This document shows positions 1-11,685 of a DNA stretch of 22,147 bases, one piece after another. This DNA comes from Conidiobolus incongruus B7586 (taxonomy: Eukaryota; Entomophthoromycota; Entomophthoromycetes; Entomophthorales; Conidiobolaceae), in assembly GCA_000697335.1 (NCBI GenBank), contig JNEM01010136.1, positions 1-22,147 of the forward strand. The letters run 5' to 3'. Position 1 is the stretch's first letter. Each line of letters begins with the position of its first letter. The translations under genes were made by a program, and so were the position numbers. The notes under the pieces were generated by a model. That model saw only the letters and a program-made list of their open reading frames with translations. It made no database searches and was not told where the DNA came from.

Positions 1-168
1 TTAATTAAATATCTTAATTTTAATTAATTTAAATTTAATAAAAATAATATTTAAATTTTTATTTAATTTTATATTAAGATTTTTTTAATTAAAGGTATTT
101 TCCCTTAAAATATAAGGTATATTTATTTTAATATAATATATATATATATATATATATAAAATAATAAT

Positions 169-567
169 TGTAAGTGTAGTGGTAGTTAAACTAATATAGT
201 GTAGAGGAAGACTTAATATAAAAGTAGTGTGGCATAAAACATGGTAATATAATGTAGCTATAGCATGCAAGTGTAAACAAAGTTTAATTAAGCTTCAAAC
301 TAGGATGAGTCATTAATATATTAAGATTTATATTAGGTAGTGCCAATATCCTATAATATCAACAGAATATAGTCTCAATCTTAGAAATAATATAAAAGTA
401 AAAAATAGTAAGTATTGAGAGGAAAAAAAAGAACCTAGTTTATTAAATAATTTAATACTATTTATATAATTAATTTAATTATATAAGTATAAATTAATCA
501 TATAACTTATAGTTAATTAGATTATATGAAAGTATATATAAGAATTTAGAGAACTAGTTTTTTAACA
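169..567 (-). repeat. 3' LTR of the chromovirus fossil
   Basis: 399 bp, colinear with 5486-5885. By hand alignment about 30 bases differ, all transitions, plus one single-base length difference. It ends (minus strand) in ACTTACA next to the ATAAT duplication at 164-168. The polypurine tract lies directly upstream. Confidence 0.94.
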
Positions 568-574
568 CTCCCCT
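568..574 (-). other. Polypurine tract
   Basis: The minus strand reads AGGGGAG and abuts the 3' LTR. This is the expected position and composition of the plus-strand primer of LTR retrotransposon reverse transcription. Confidence 0.75.
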
Positions 575-3500
575 AGTAGGTTTCTTAGAGGAAACACACT
601 CCTTAATTTTTTACAAATAGGTATAATAGGTTAAGATATTCTTAATATTTTCTAGAGGTTCTTATATAACTTCTTTAATAAAATAACCTATCTATTTTAT
701 ATAAAAATAAAGTTTATTCCTAACAGATTTAAACTTAATTATGTAATTAACATAGTATTTTTCTTCTCTATCTTAATTAATAATTGGATTTAGTTTTAGG
801 GTTTTTAATCAATTAGAAAAAGTGTTAAAATCTTCAAAGTATAGTTTAATTTTAGATATGTGAAAGGTAGGGTTGATCCTCAAAGTTAAAGGTAATTCCA
901 AGATAATATTTTTAAAATTTGAATCAATAGATTAAATTTTATAGGGACTATAATATAATGGTAAGTATTTGGGATTTAAGCTAGATTTAAGTAGGGTAGG
1001 TTTAAGGGTAAATTATTCTAAGTATACAAACATACTAGTTTTATATTTAAAAGGGTTTCTAGATAACTTTAAGTATTGTTATTCTATAATCTTTTAATTT
1101 TCTTCTAAGTTAAATTTAACAAGGGAATTGATATGTTTGATATTAGATTAAAATTCAACAATGTCTAAAGGTAAGTTGATTTGAAGATTTAGAGTAATTA
1201 TTAAGTTAGGATATTTGCTATAATTAATAAAATAAGGGTTAAAACCTGTTAATTTATTAATAAAGGTGTTGAATAAATATTAGAGTTAGTAGATATAAGC
1301 ATCTTAATTTAACTAATTAGTGTTAATATAAGCTCTAATCATTTGCTTTAAGGTTTTAATAGTTTTTTTAGTGAGTTTATTAGTTTAGTAATAATTAGTA
1401 GTAGACATAGCTAGGTTAATTGTAAAGGAAGAGGATAGTAACTTCTAAAATCAAGAGTTGAATTATATATCTCTATCAGATACAATAGTTTATAGAATTC
1501 TATAGTGGGTAAAAATATTAGAGAATAACAATTGTGCAACATCTTTAGCTATAGAAGTTTTGAAATAAGGAATAAAATAAACATATTTGGAAAATGAATC
1601 AATTGCAATTAGTAAGTTATTATAACTATTTGTTGATTTAGGGATTTCTATGAAATCAAGCTGGATTTGTTGTTAAATTTTATTAAGGACTTGTAGGGGA
1701 ATAAGTTTACCATATTTTAGTTGAGTATTATATTTAGTTCTTTAGCATATATTACAGGTATTAGTGTATTTCTGAACTAATTTAACTAGGGAAGGTTAGT
1801 AGTACCTTGTTTTAATTCTCTCAGCAGTTTTTAACTAGTTTTGATGTTTTCTAACAGGTAAGTTATAGCATTCATTAAATATTATTTGTTAAATCTTGGG
1901 AATGTTAGGAATATATAAACAATTATTATAATATAGTAAGTTATTGATAATTTTAAATCTTTTAACATATTTTAGTTGGTTTTCTAATAGTTTAAAGAGT
2001 TCTTCTTTAACTAAAATAAAAAAATCATTATTTAACAGTGTTTCTTAAAGTAGTTTAATAAATTCTTTATTTCCTTTATTAATAATCATTAAGTTAATAT
2101 TTGCTGGATTTTTATAATTAGAATAAAAGGGTAAGTATGTAAGATTTTTTAGCAAAGTATCTACAATATAGTTTTATTAACCTAAAAGATATTAAATAAA
2201 GAAAAGGTAAGCTTAGATAGTTTTAATCTATTTAACTTGTTATCTTGATAAATGCTTCTAAGTATTTAAGTAGATAAGTGATTTATAATCTGTAAGTGTT
2301 AAGAAAAAGTTGTAAGATAAGAAATGTAAATGATTTTTGATTATTTCTATTAAAACAAAAAGTTTTTGTTTATAGACTAGGTATTTTAATTCAGCTGGTT
2401 TTATTTTTCTTAACCAGAATGTTATTAGTTTTAAAGTAATATTTGTAAAGTTAAACTCAACCTGTTCTCCTTTATTTATTATTTTATCCTATAGTTATAG
2501 GGTAAAATATAAATTAAATTCAAACTAGGTTAATTATCCACTAATTGTAAAAAAACTAAAGTTAATAAAAATAATAGTAGGTAGTTTTAAATTAAAAATA
2601 GATAAAGCAAAAGTATTGGTAATATAGAAAATTAAAACATTTATGTAGAAAGTGTATAGTAGAGTTTATTTAAAAGGAGAGTTTTTCCTTAAGAGATTAA
2701 TAAGAGAAGTAGTAAGTTCAATAAAAAAATCAATGAAATTTTTAAAGTAATTTAATAATCTAAATACAAACATAAGTTGATTTTTGTTTATAGGTATAAT
2801 AAAAACTTTAACACTATTGAGTTTAGTTAGATCAATACTAATTCTTTAAAAGGAAACAATATAACCACAGAAAAAAATAGAAAAGGCACTAAAGATGTAT
2901 TTTGATAGTTTTAAAAGTAATTTATATTCTTGAATAATTTGTAAAACTTAATTAACATGTTAAATATATTCTTCTTTAATTTTTAAATAAATCAGGATAT
3001 TATTAAGGTAGGTGATAATAAAGTTATTAAAGATAAGGTTGAAAAGGGAATTGATAAATTAAGTAAAAGTTACAAGGGTATTACATAATCTAAAGTTTAT
3101 AACAGTAAATTTATAGTGGCTTAAAAGAGTGTTGAAAGTAGTTAAAGGGATAGAATTTTCTTCAACTCTAATGTTGTAATATCTATTCTTAACATTTAGT
3201 TTAGTAAATATAGTTGATTTAAGTAGTTTATCCTTAACATTATGTAGGTTTAATAATAAAGTTTTATCCTTGATAGTTTTAGAGTTTAAAACATAATTAT
3301 TAATATATAGTCTTTAACCACCATCAGCTTTTTTTACAAAGAGGATTAGAGATTCTTATAGTGAGGAAAAAGGTCTAATATACCCATTTTCAAGTAGTTT
3401 TTAGATTTCTTCTTTTAAAGTTTAGTATTGTTCAAGAGATAAATGGTAAGTAAGCTTTAAGTATAGTTGTATACTAGGGATTAGTTTAATTTTGTGTTTA

Positions 3501-5467
3501 ATATTATATTTAGGTGGTAATTTATTCACAGGTTCAAAAACATTAGTAAATTAACTTACTATATTGTATAGGAAGTGGTTATTAGATATAACTTCATTAA
3601 AATTAACAGATAAAGTGTTAATAGATGAATAATAAACAAATATATATCCCTATAAATTATTTAAGTTTTTGATTAGTTTTTTACATTGATTTTTACTTAT
3701 AATAATAGAATTATTTGCTATAATTATAGAGTTAGTGTTAGGTAAAGTATTTAATAGTTTTATAGTAGGGTAATGTAGATTTTTTAAGATTAATTCCACT
3801 AATTTTTTTTAGAAAGTGAAAAAAATAGATTTGTAACCTTCTAGAGTAATATTTATAGATATAAAACTGTGATATTTAAACTAATTTTAACCTAGTATAA
3901 AATTATAACTAATGTTGCCAACTAAAAATTTAATATGTTGGGAATAATTAGGGGGTAATAATAAGTATCTAAATACAATACCAGATGCTTATTCTATTAA
4001 GTTATTAGTATATTTAATTATCAAGTTACTTTTTTAGATAGGTAAAGATAACTTTACAACAATAAAAGAAGAGATAATATAACTAGAACAACTAGAATCA
4101 ATTAAAACATTAACAAGTGTGTCTATAAAAAAACTAATTAATACAAACAATGGGGTAATAGTTAAAGGTAAAAAATTATAAGGTAGATTAGTTACTAGAA
4201 TATTTCTAGTTTTTAATGGTTTAATCAGTTGGATTTCTCTAGTATACATAGTTTAATTTGTAGAATCATTGGTTTATTAGAACTTTTGTGGATTAGATTA
4301 GAATCTACTAATTAATTGTGAAAGGGGTGATTCTAAGGTTATATTAATATTATTCAGGTTTGATTTATGGTTGGTAGGTTAAGATTATTAAAAATTAAAC
4401 AGATGTTGCTTTTTTAAAGGGTATTTGTTAATTCTATAGTTAACTTAAGTCCTTCAACAGTAATAACAACCTTTGTTTGTTTTTAAGTAAGCTTTAACTT
4501 CTTCACTAAAGGTTTTCTTATAAAGCTTTAAAGCAGAAACATTTATCATTTGAAACTTAAGTAGGTTAAAGTAAAGTTTAAAAGATTAATTTTTAAGGTA
4601 GGAAAATTTAGTTATAGAATAAAAGATATTATCAATTATAATTGCTACATCACAAATGTTAGAAAAAGATATATTATCAAAGTGTTCCTTATTAACTAAT
4701 TAGAGCTTCACTTAAAGGTTAAGGTATTGTAATAGTTTGTAGATTTATTTTTCTTCAATAATATTTAATATGTTTAAACATATCTCATTAAATTTCTCAA
4801 TTAATTATCTTATAAAAGTTTTTTGTTTAAGCTGGGAAAGCTTTTCTCTTATTAATTAAACTTGATTTTTTGGGTAATACCTCTTTTTAAAGGCTTTTTC
4901 CAATTGTTTAAAAGTTTATATTTTTATAGTAAGTTATCCTCCTGAAGATTCTTTAGGATTAAGCTTGTAATGAGTTAACTACCAAGTATAAACAAATTTT
5001 TCCAAAAAAGAAATGGTTAATTTAAGGATATTCTTTGGATCTTTATCAAAAATCAAATTAAGGTAATTTTTTATGTTTTTAAGGTAGTTTTCAAGTTTGT
5101 AAAGGTTTTTTAAACTATCATAAATAGTTAATTTGTTTTTAAAAACACTAAAGAGGTGGTTTAATGTATTAATTATAGTAAAGTAGCTGGTTTGTTAGAT
5201 TTAAACTCTTTAAGACATGTTTTTTTCAATCAAAAGTTGTCTAATATAAGCTTGTTAGAGGGTAATAAGCTTTTAGAGATTAAAATCTTAAATTCACTTA
5301 GTAATTAAGTTGTTATCATCATTAAAATAATATAAGGGTATCTCTTTTTTTAGTAGTATTATAGTATATAATGTTAAATTTAAATGAAATAAATTATAGA
5401 TAAGATTTAAAATAGCAATAATTAAGTTTGATACAGATAGTTATTAATATCTAGTAGGTTTTTAACA

Positions 5468-5485
5468 GTTTTATCACTGCTACTA
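5468..5485 (-). other. Primer-binding-site-like sequence
   Basis: Directly inside the 5' LTR the minus strand reads TAGTAGCAGTGATAAAAC, which resembles the TGGT-starting complement of a tRNA 3' end. Its position is right for a primer-binding site. I cannot name the tRNA. Confidence 0.5.
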
Positions 5486-5885
5486 TATAAGTATAATGGT
5501 AGTTAAACTAATATAGTGTAGAAGAAGACTTAATATAAAAGTAGTGTGGCACAAAATATGGTAATATAACATGGCTGTAGTGTGCAAGTATAAACAAAGT
5601 TTAATTAAGCTTCAAACTAGGATGAGTCACTGATATATTAAGATTTATATTAGGTAGTGCCAATATCCTATAATATCAACAGAATATAGTCTCAATTTTA
5701 GAAATAGTGTAAAAGTAAAAAATAATAAGTATTGAGAGGAAAAAAAAGGAACCTAGTTTATTAGATAATTTAATATTATTTATATGATTAATTTAACTAT
5801 ATAAGTATAAATTAATTATATAATTTATAGTTAATTGGATTATATGAAAATGTATATAAGAATTTAGAGAACTAGTCTCTTAACA
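5486..5885 (-). repeat. 5' LTR of the chromovirus fossil
   Basis: About 400 bp, matching 169-567 along its whole length. It is the upstream LTR because the element reads on the minus strand. On that strand it begins TGTTAAGAGACTAG. It would have carried the element's promoter and polyadenylation site, but I cannot locate these. The 5-bp duplication ATAAT follows at 5886-5890. Confidence 0.94.
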
Positions 5886-6374
5886 ATAATAATACTAATA
5901 TAAATTAATATCTTTATATATTTTTATAATACCTATAATATTTTTATAATGATATTATTTATATTTATATTATATAATTAATGAATATATTTTTATTAAA
6001 TTTATTTATTATTTTAATATATTTTTTATCTTAATTTTAAATATAACTTTAATATTTTTTTTATAATTTTAACTATAATAAATTAATTTATATTAATAAC
6101 TTTAATAAACTTATAAATTAATTTTATTTTATTATAGAATCAATTAATATATTAATATTTTTTTAAAATGATATTTAGATATCTAAATATAATATATAAA
6201 TATTTGATAAATTATATATTTCAAAATAACAGGAAATATATAAGTTTTTTTATAAATACCTTTTAAGCTTATAAATTTATAAATTTATAAATTTATAACT
6301 TATTTTAATTGAATTTATATTTTAATATGTTTATCAATAAAACAAAATTAAATATAGCTAATTAAATTAAAATA
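5886..6374. other. Intergenic AT-rich spacer between the two transposons
   Basis: Almost pure A/T. The only structure seen is a short tandem array of the 8-mer ATAAATTT at about 6271-6298. No gene or conserved site was found. Confidence 0.6.
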
Positions 6375-7676
6375 TTACCTTAAAATTGAAAAAATGGGAA
6401 ATTTTTTAATTTCTGATTTTTCAAACATATTATTAGTTCCAAATAAAAAAAATATATAAAACAAATAAGAAAATAAATACTTTTGAATTATATATATAAT
6501 AATTTTTTTGATTAAAAAATTTATTTTTTAAAATTAATTGTTTAATTTAATTATGCTTAAAATAAATAATAACAATCAAAAGTCTTTTATTTTAGTATTA
6601 GTAAAACTTAACCACAAACCCTCTAAAATCATTCAAAATTTACAAATAGCTTTTGGTAATAAAATATTATTTAAATTAAGAATTTATTGCTGGGTAAATT
6701 ATTTTATAGCTAAGAAAAACACTACCCAAAACTTATTAAAATCTAGAAGATTAATTTCAACTATTACTCTTCTAATTATTAATAAAATGAAAAATTATAT
6801 TGAAAAGCATCTTTTTATTTTAGCTAGAGAACTATCAAGGCACTTTAATATTAAAAACATAGGTATTTTATATATATTAAAGTTTAAATTAAAATTAATT
6901 AATAAAAATACCTAATAGGTACCTGATAATTTAACTAAAGCTTAAAAAAAGCTAGAAAAGCTATTGCTAAATAAAACTTACTAAGATATAGCTAGAAACC
7001 AAGGCTTTTATAATAAATTATTACAATTGAGGAATTATAGATTTTTTTGTATAATTCTTTGCTAAAACATAAATCAAGGTGTTGGATTAAGCCAAATCAA
7101 CCCCCTTTACAAATTCCTTTAAATAAACACTTTATTGATAAGTGAATGTTAATTGTTACAATGGATTATAATAGCATATGTTATCTTTATTTAGTTCCTA
7201 AAAAAATCAATTAATAATAAACTTTATATTTCTTTTTAAATAAAACTATTTCTAATTAGTATTCTTAATATAATTTAAGAAAACTTATTATTTTTCATGA
7301 TAATTGTAAAATACATAAATCAAAAGTTATAAAAAACTTTCTAATTAAAAATAATTAAAAAGAACTACTATATCTAGTATATTCCCTAGATTATAACCTA
7401 TGTGATTATAATTACTTTAGGTAATTCAAAAACCAGCTTACAAGAAAGAAAATTTTTGCAAAAAAATTTAATTGATTTATAAAACATCAAATTTCAGTTT
7501 TTAATAAAAAGAACTATTTTTTAGGTATTAGATCTTTGCTAAAAATATAGCAAAAAGCTATTAGAAATAAAGGAAATTATTAATTCTATATTTTATATTT
7601 ATTTTTACTTTTTAAATATTAAAATATTTATTTTTTTTAATTGCAAAAAATTCCCATTATTTATATTATAAAGTAA
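6375..7676 (+). mobile_element. Mariner (DD34D) DNA transposon, full length, inactivated
   Basis: A 1302-bp element whose ends are inverted: the left end ttaccttaaaattgaaaaaa pairs with the reverse complement of the right end (7640-7676), which starts ttactttataatataaataa. Both then share atgggaa and a T-run. TA dinucleotides flank it (6373-6374 and 7677-7678), the mariner target-site duplication. The length and single transposase fit the family's usual 1.3 kb. In codon-sized blocks the transposase runs in family order from the helix-turn-helix region through VPDNLT to the DDE core. Confidence 0.92.
6538..7584 (+). pseudogene. Mariner transposase, decayed
   Basis: The open part at 6538-6915 covers the N-terminal helix-turn-helix, DNA-binding half. 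VPDNLT (from 6919) matches the WVPHxLT linker motif of mariners. A change of frame is needed near 7003-7012, after which the catalytic core stays in one frame: the first catalytic position is Glu (GAG, 7029-7031) where Asp is expected; WIKPNQPP follows at about 7083-7106; HDNC carries the second Asp (7299-7301); YSLDYNLCDYNYF carries the third (7404-7406). There are 34 residues between the second and third Asp, the DD34D signature, and 89 between the first two. The C-terminus around 7528-7580 reads like the family's GIxxLxxRWxKxIxxxGxY end. There are ten or more in-frame stops, mostly where Gln or Trp is expected. No function remains. Confidence 0.9.
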
Positions 7677-9623
7677 TATTATGAAAATCTTTAATATTTT
7701 TAAGATTTTATCAATTAAAATAATAATTTAATAAGATATTTTATTTTTTGAATTTTTAATTAAATAATTAATAATATGTTATTTTTTAAGATTAAGTATA
7801 TTATATTTTATATATTATATTAAATATTCAAATAGCCTAAATTATTATTAATATATAAATAATTCTATTTTTAATCAATTATATATAAATAAATATCTAA
7901 TTATTGATTGATTTTTATGATATTTTTTTATATATTTTGGAGTATTTTTAATTGAATGATAATCCTTTTCTTTGAATTATTACTAGACATATAAGTTATT
8001 TAAATTTATTACTTTATTTACTTATATTTCCTCTGGCACAAAATTTATTTATTTTCTAGAAATTTTGATTAAAATTAGTTAAATACTTCTTAGAATAGCC
8101 AATGGACTATATTATTTAAGTATTCTAATATTAATAGCTTCAATTCATTTTTTAATTATATAATTATATAACAAACTTTCTTTAATCCAATAATACCAAC
8201 TTAATAAGAATATATTAATAGATCCAGATTGCTAGCTAGTAAAATATTATGTCTAAGTATCATAGCTTATTTTTTATGATATCCTAATTTAAAACTAAAA
8301 TAATAAATTTATCACTAATAAATTTCTATTAAAGTTTTTTGGAATTCATAGATCAAAATATAGGGCCATGCCTGATATTTTGTTAATCATAACTCTAAAA
8401 CCTACGCTAGATTAACCGATTAAGAAAGTCTATCTCATATACAGTATAGGACAATTATTTCTGGTATTGAGGTCTTTTTACGTTAAAGCTAAAGTATATA
8501 TCTGGTCCATATTAAATCTTAAATTAGGCAAAATAATAGATCTAATACCAAAATTCAATCACTTATCAAATATCTCTTGTTCTTTGATACCTAACTTATT
8601 ACCAAATTAGGTAATCATATTATATTTCTTTATTTTTCCCATTTCAATTAAAATTGGAAAAATTTAAATATACAAAAGAGTAAAGTATAATTTTGGATTA
8701 ATTATTGAATAAAGTTGCCTATTGGCAATACCAGTGTTAATTACATATTACAATATTAAAAAATAAAATTATTAATACTAAGTTTATATTTTTTGAAATA
8801 ATATTGTGTTAAATTGGATATAATTAGTTATATAGGTTTTTATAAATGAAAATATTGAATTTTATTCAATGAACTATATTTTTCATATTCAAAATTATAA
8901 TAAATAAAATCAATTATAATGAGTTTAGTCTTGTAACTCAAAAATACCTTTATATTTTAATCTATAATTATCTTTTTTATTATAATAGATAATTTATTTG
9001 TTTATTTAAGTTATATTGATTTTATCTCCTGATTAATTATTTATTTTATATATATAAATTAATCTTATTGGAAACATAATACATATTAATTGAGAATTAG
9101 GGCAATAAACTCAAATCAATAAATTTTCCTTTTAAATACTTGAGATATCAGTGAAATAGTTGTTTCAAGGTTTAAAATTAACAAAATTTTAATAACAATA
9201 TATCCAAAATTCAATCACTCAATAATAGTTTAATATTGTTTTTTCCTATAAAAGATGAAATTTTTGATATATATATATATTTAATGACGTTATTGCTGTT
9301 GATCCAGAGGAAAACTTTTATATAGAGGATGATAATGTTTGAACCTTTCCCAAGAAACAGTTACTAGCAAATTATATTAATGGATAAATGGATATATTGA
9401 TAAAATAGATTTAAAATTTTCAAACTTGAAAATAAGATTCTAAGTATGACTATGCTTGAATATTATGATGCCTAATATCAATTTAGATTTTTGATGAGTT
9501 CAAGATAATGACATAATGTTCTTAAGTTGGATATTGCTAATAAATCACTTATGTATTTAAAAAATATCTAATAATTACAATAATTAAAAGTTATTATCCT
9601 GGTAACAAAAAAATGCTAAACTT
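7677..9623. other. Long intergenic stretch, no identifiable gene
   Basis: AT-rich, slightly less so at 8330-8640. Every frame is closed by stops at about the rate expected for this composition. A 16-base string (ccaaaattcaatcact) occurs at 8548-8563 and again at 9204-9219. An imperfect palindrome lies around 8631-8672. None of these points to a function. Confidence 0.5.
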
Positions 9624-9709
9624 TCGGAAAATTTATTATATAAAATTATTTTTTATAATATATATATTTTTAGAAAAAATATTATAATTTATTATCAAAA
9701 ATTTTCCGA
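9624..9709. repeat. Inverted repeat / foldback sequence
   Basis: The ends tcggaaaattt and aaattttccga are complementary, and the AT-rich arms continue imperfectly inward to about 9660 and 9675. This could form a long hairpin of about 86 nt. It may be the remnant of a small foldback transposon or simply a palindrome. No coding potential and no clear target duplication. Confidence 0.5.
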
Positions 9710-10784
9710 CCTGTTTGAAATAAAAAAAAACAAAATATATGAAAATAGTGAATGATGTGATTACTACTCTCGTTCTTGATCCAACAAAATATAACTTTGA
9801 ATTACAATTAATATTAAAGATATTTTACTGGCAAAATTATATATTAAGTATCATGAAAGAAGCAGATTTTCTTGTTTAATATACCGACTTTAAATGATAT
9901 TAAAATTAAAAATTAAGAGTTTAATAAGATTGAGTTTAAATAATTTTTATTTTATACAAAGAATATAAGAATTTATATTTGGGATGATATTCAGAAAAGT
10001 TTTTTTTAGATTTTAATATAGATAATGACAAAGTACTTGATTGCAAATTGATAATTAATACATTAAGGACTTAATTCTAGGTAATATTTAGAAGATAGAG
10101 AAGAAAAATTAAAATTTTTATGGAAATATTTGCTCTGTAATAAATATATCTTTCGTGAGAGTAATCATCTATCCCTGTCCTATGAACTTTGGCTTCCACA
10201 CTGATCTAAGAAATGAATGAGACAAGCAAGTCAAGTATAAGATTGACAAGAACTCCACTCTCAATTGAAAAGCAAATTGAAGAACTATTCTAAGATTGTT
10301 AGTATAAAAATATTTCTCAATAAACTTGTAATAAATATTCTATTCTACTGTATCTTTGAATTATAATATCTCATTTTTTCTTCAATCATATAAATCATAG
10401 TAAAGTCATGAGTATTATATAATCAATTTAAATAGAATTCTTAGTTTAAGTCAAATTGAAGATAATCCATATTTTAAAGTGCACGCTTTCAAGCGTCCTT
10501 ATAGCTGATCACACTCCACAAAGGTTATTCTTTTTCAAAAATATAAACCGTTCTGTTAAAAAAATACTTAAATTTTTATTAGATTTTATAAAATCTAAAT
10601 TATTCACATTTTTGCAAAAGAACTTGTATTATGTATAAGTTATGATGACCAATATTTCTTGTGAAATAATAAATATTTATCATAACTTAAATATAAAACA
10701 AATTTGGAGGATGTATGTAAATATATGAGTTTTTTAATAAATAGCGTTTGATTTATAATCTTAAAATAAAGAATAAATGTATAG
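9710..10784. other. Intergenic stretch, no identifiable gene
   Basis: It holds short open stretches only, such as a 46-codon ATG frame at 9739-9879, a 26-codon ATG frame at 10213-10293 and an open run at 10456-10638. None resembles a family I know, and none has a splice pattern joining it to a neighbour. Local G+C rises around 10150-10270. Confidence 0.45.
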
Positions 10785-10990
10785 GACCTAGGTCATCACC
10801 CGGTCATTGCCTCAGCCAAAGGGGTTGAGACATATGAGCGAGGTTTTACGAGTACTACTCTCTTTCGAGTTAATCTGATACAGTGTCTGGCCTCAAATAC
10901 CATTACCAACTGACCCGGAGGTCAGTAAAGTTCTATTAGAGGAATTAAACCGTATGTAATTTTTCGTAAGACATGAGGAACAAATTTCAC
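10785..10990. other. Unexplained G+C-rich islet, possible structured RNA or gene remnant
   Basis: About 200 bp clearly richer in G+C than its surroundings. It opens with the perfect palindrome GACCTAGGTC (10785-10794). CTCAGCC (10811-10817) can pair with GGTTGAG (10823-10829) using one G-U pair. ACTGACC (10909-10915) pairs perfectly with GGTCAGT (10920-10926); read on the minus strand the loop is TCCG, a UNCG-type tetraloop. The plus frame beginning at 10792 has only two stops across about 65 codons, so a decayed exon is the competing reading. It matches no rRNA, tRNA or spliceosomal RNA that I can recognise. Confidence 0.4.
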
Positions 10991-11685
10991 CATTCTCAAA
11001 AATTTAAACTAAATTATTCAATTTATCAATTTGTGGGATATTCTGATTATAAGTAAAAATAATTTATTATTAACCCAATTTGAAATTAACAATAAAAGTT
11101 TGTATATATTTTGATCTGTTTTTTCAGTATATTAATTCTAATGAAAAAAATTTGAGATATCTTCTAATTTGATATATATATATATATATTGTTGATGCTG
11201 ATAATTACCAAATTATTTTCTCGAAATTAAATAGAAAAAGATTTAAAACATTTATGCCAATATTTATGATGTATTTAATAATATGAGAGAGAAGGTGTGA
11301 ATTTAAAAAATATTATATATAAATGAAATTGATTAAATATGAGTGATAATATAGTGCAATGAATTAGCTAAGTTGCTAATTAGCTTATATGCATAATACT
11401 TAAAATGATAATTGTTGATTGAACTCAAGATCTTAATAAATATTTTTTATATGGAGTTATTAATTCTATTTAGTGTTGCTCAAATCTGTTTGAAATTAGG
11501 ATCTTTTCAACGTAACGACAAACTTGGACTGACTATTGCTCAATATAACAAAATGACTGGTTCAAATTGGTAGAATATTTACAAATAACAAGTCCTATAT
11601 AGTACTATTCTGTATATTCATCTAATAATATGATCAAATATTCTGTCATATAATTAAATGAATTCTGCTTTTATATTTCTTGGTC
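10991..11685. other. Intergenic stretch, nothing identified
   Basis: AT-rich, with a TA dinucleotide run at about 11172-11189. No gene, RNA or repeat relationship was seen. Confidence 0.5.

Larger units (their letters stand above)
169..5885 (-). mobile_element. Fossil Ty3/gypsy LTR retrotransposon (chromovirus), complete in length but broken
   Basis: A 5.7-kb element read on the minus strand, bounded by two ~400-bp LTRs (5' LTR 5486-5885, 3' LTR 169-567) that start TG and end CA. The 5 bases ATAAT flank both sides (164-168 and 5886-5890), the target-site size usual for this family. Parts recognisable in family order on the minus strand: gag region about 5.4-4.3 kb (not resolved in detail), aspartic protease near 4.1 kb, reverse transcriptase with its active-site region near 3.0 kb, RNase H about 2.5-2.0 kb, integrase zinc-finger and core region about 1.8-1.3 kb, and a chromodomain-like tail about 0.79-0.63 kb. 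The protease-RT-RNase H-integrase order identifies Ty3/gypsy and the tail identifies a chromovirus. It is broken throughout, with dozens of breaks, and cannot be active. The LTR pair differs at about 7-8% of sites. Confidence 0.94.

Noticed and set aside
85-270. 61-codon minus-strand open stretch
   Set aside because: Falls across a TA-dinucleotide run and the 3' LTR edge; composition-driven.
8000-8760. A plus-strand frame that can be read as resembling an RNase H domain
   Set aside because: Its stop density is about that of random sequence of this composition, and the resemblance needs many stops to be ignored. Not strong enough to call.
8548-9219. 16-base exact repeat at 8548 and 9204
   Set aside because: Similarity does not extend beyond the 16 bases, so there is no evidence of a dispersed element.
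9739-9879. 46-codon ATG frame starting MKIVNDVITT
   Set aside because: Short, no recognised family, no splice partner. A similar-looking NDVI string near 9283 is too short to establish a duplication.
10456-10638. 60-codon open stretch
   Set aside because: Needs a TTG start, is Lys/Phe/Leu-rich as expected from AT-rich sequence, and resembles nothing known.
10850-10885. Resemblance of this segment to the 5' part of U2 snRNA (…GTTAATCTGATAC…)
   Set aside because: The universally conserved GUAGUA branch-site-pairing sequence is not present; the segment reads GTACTA. The 5' stem also does not match.
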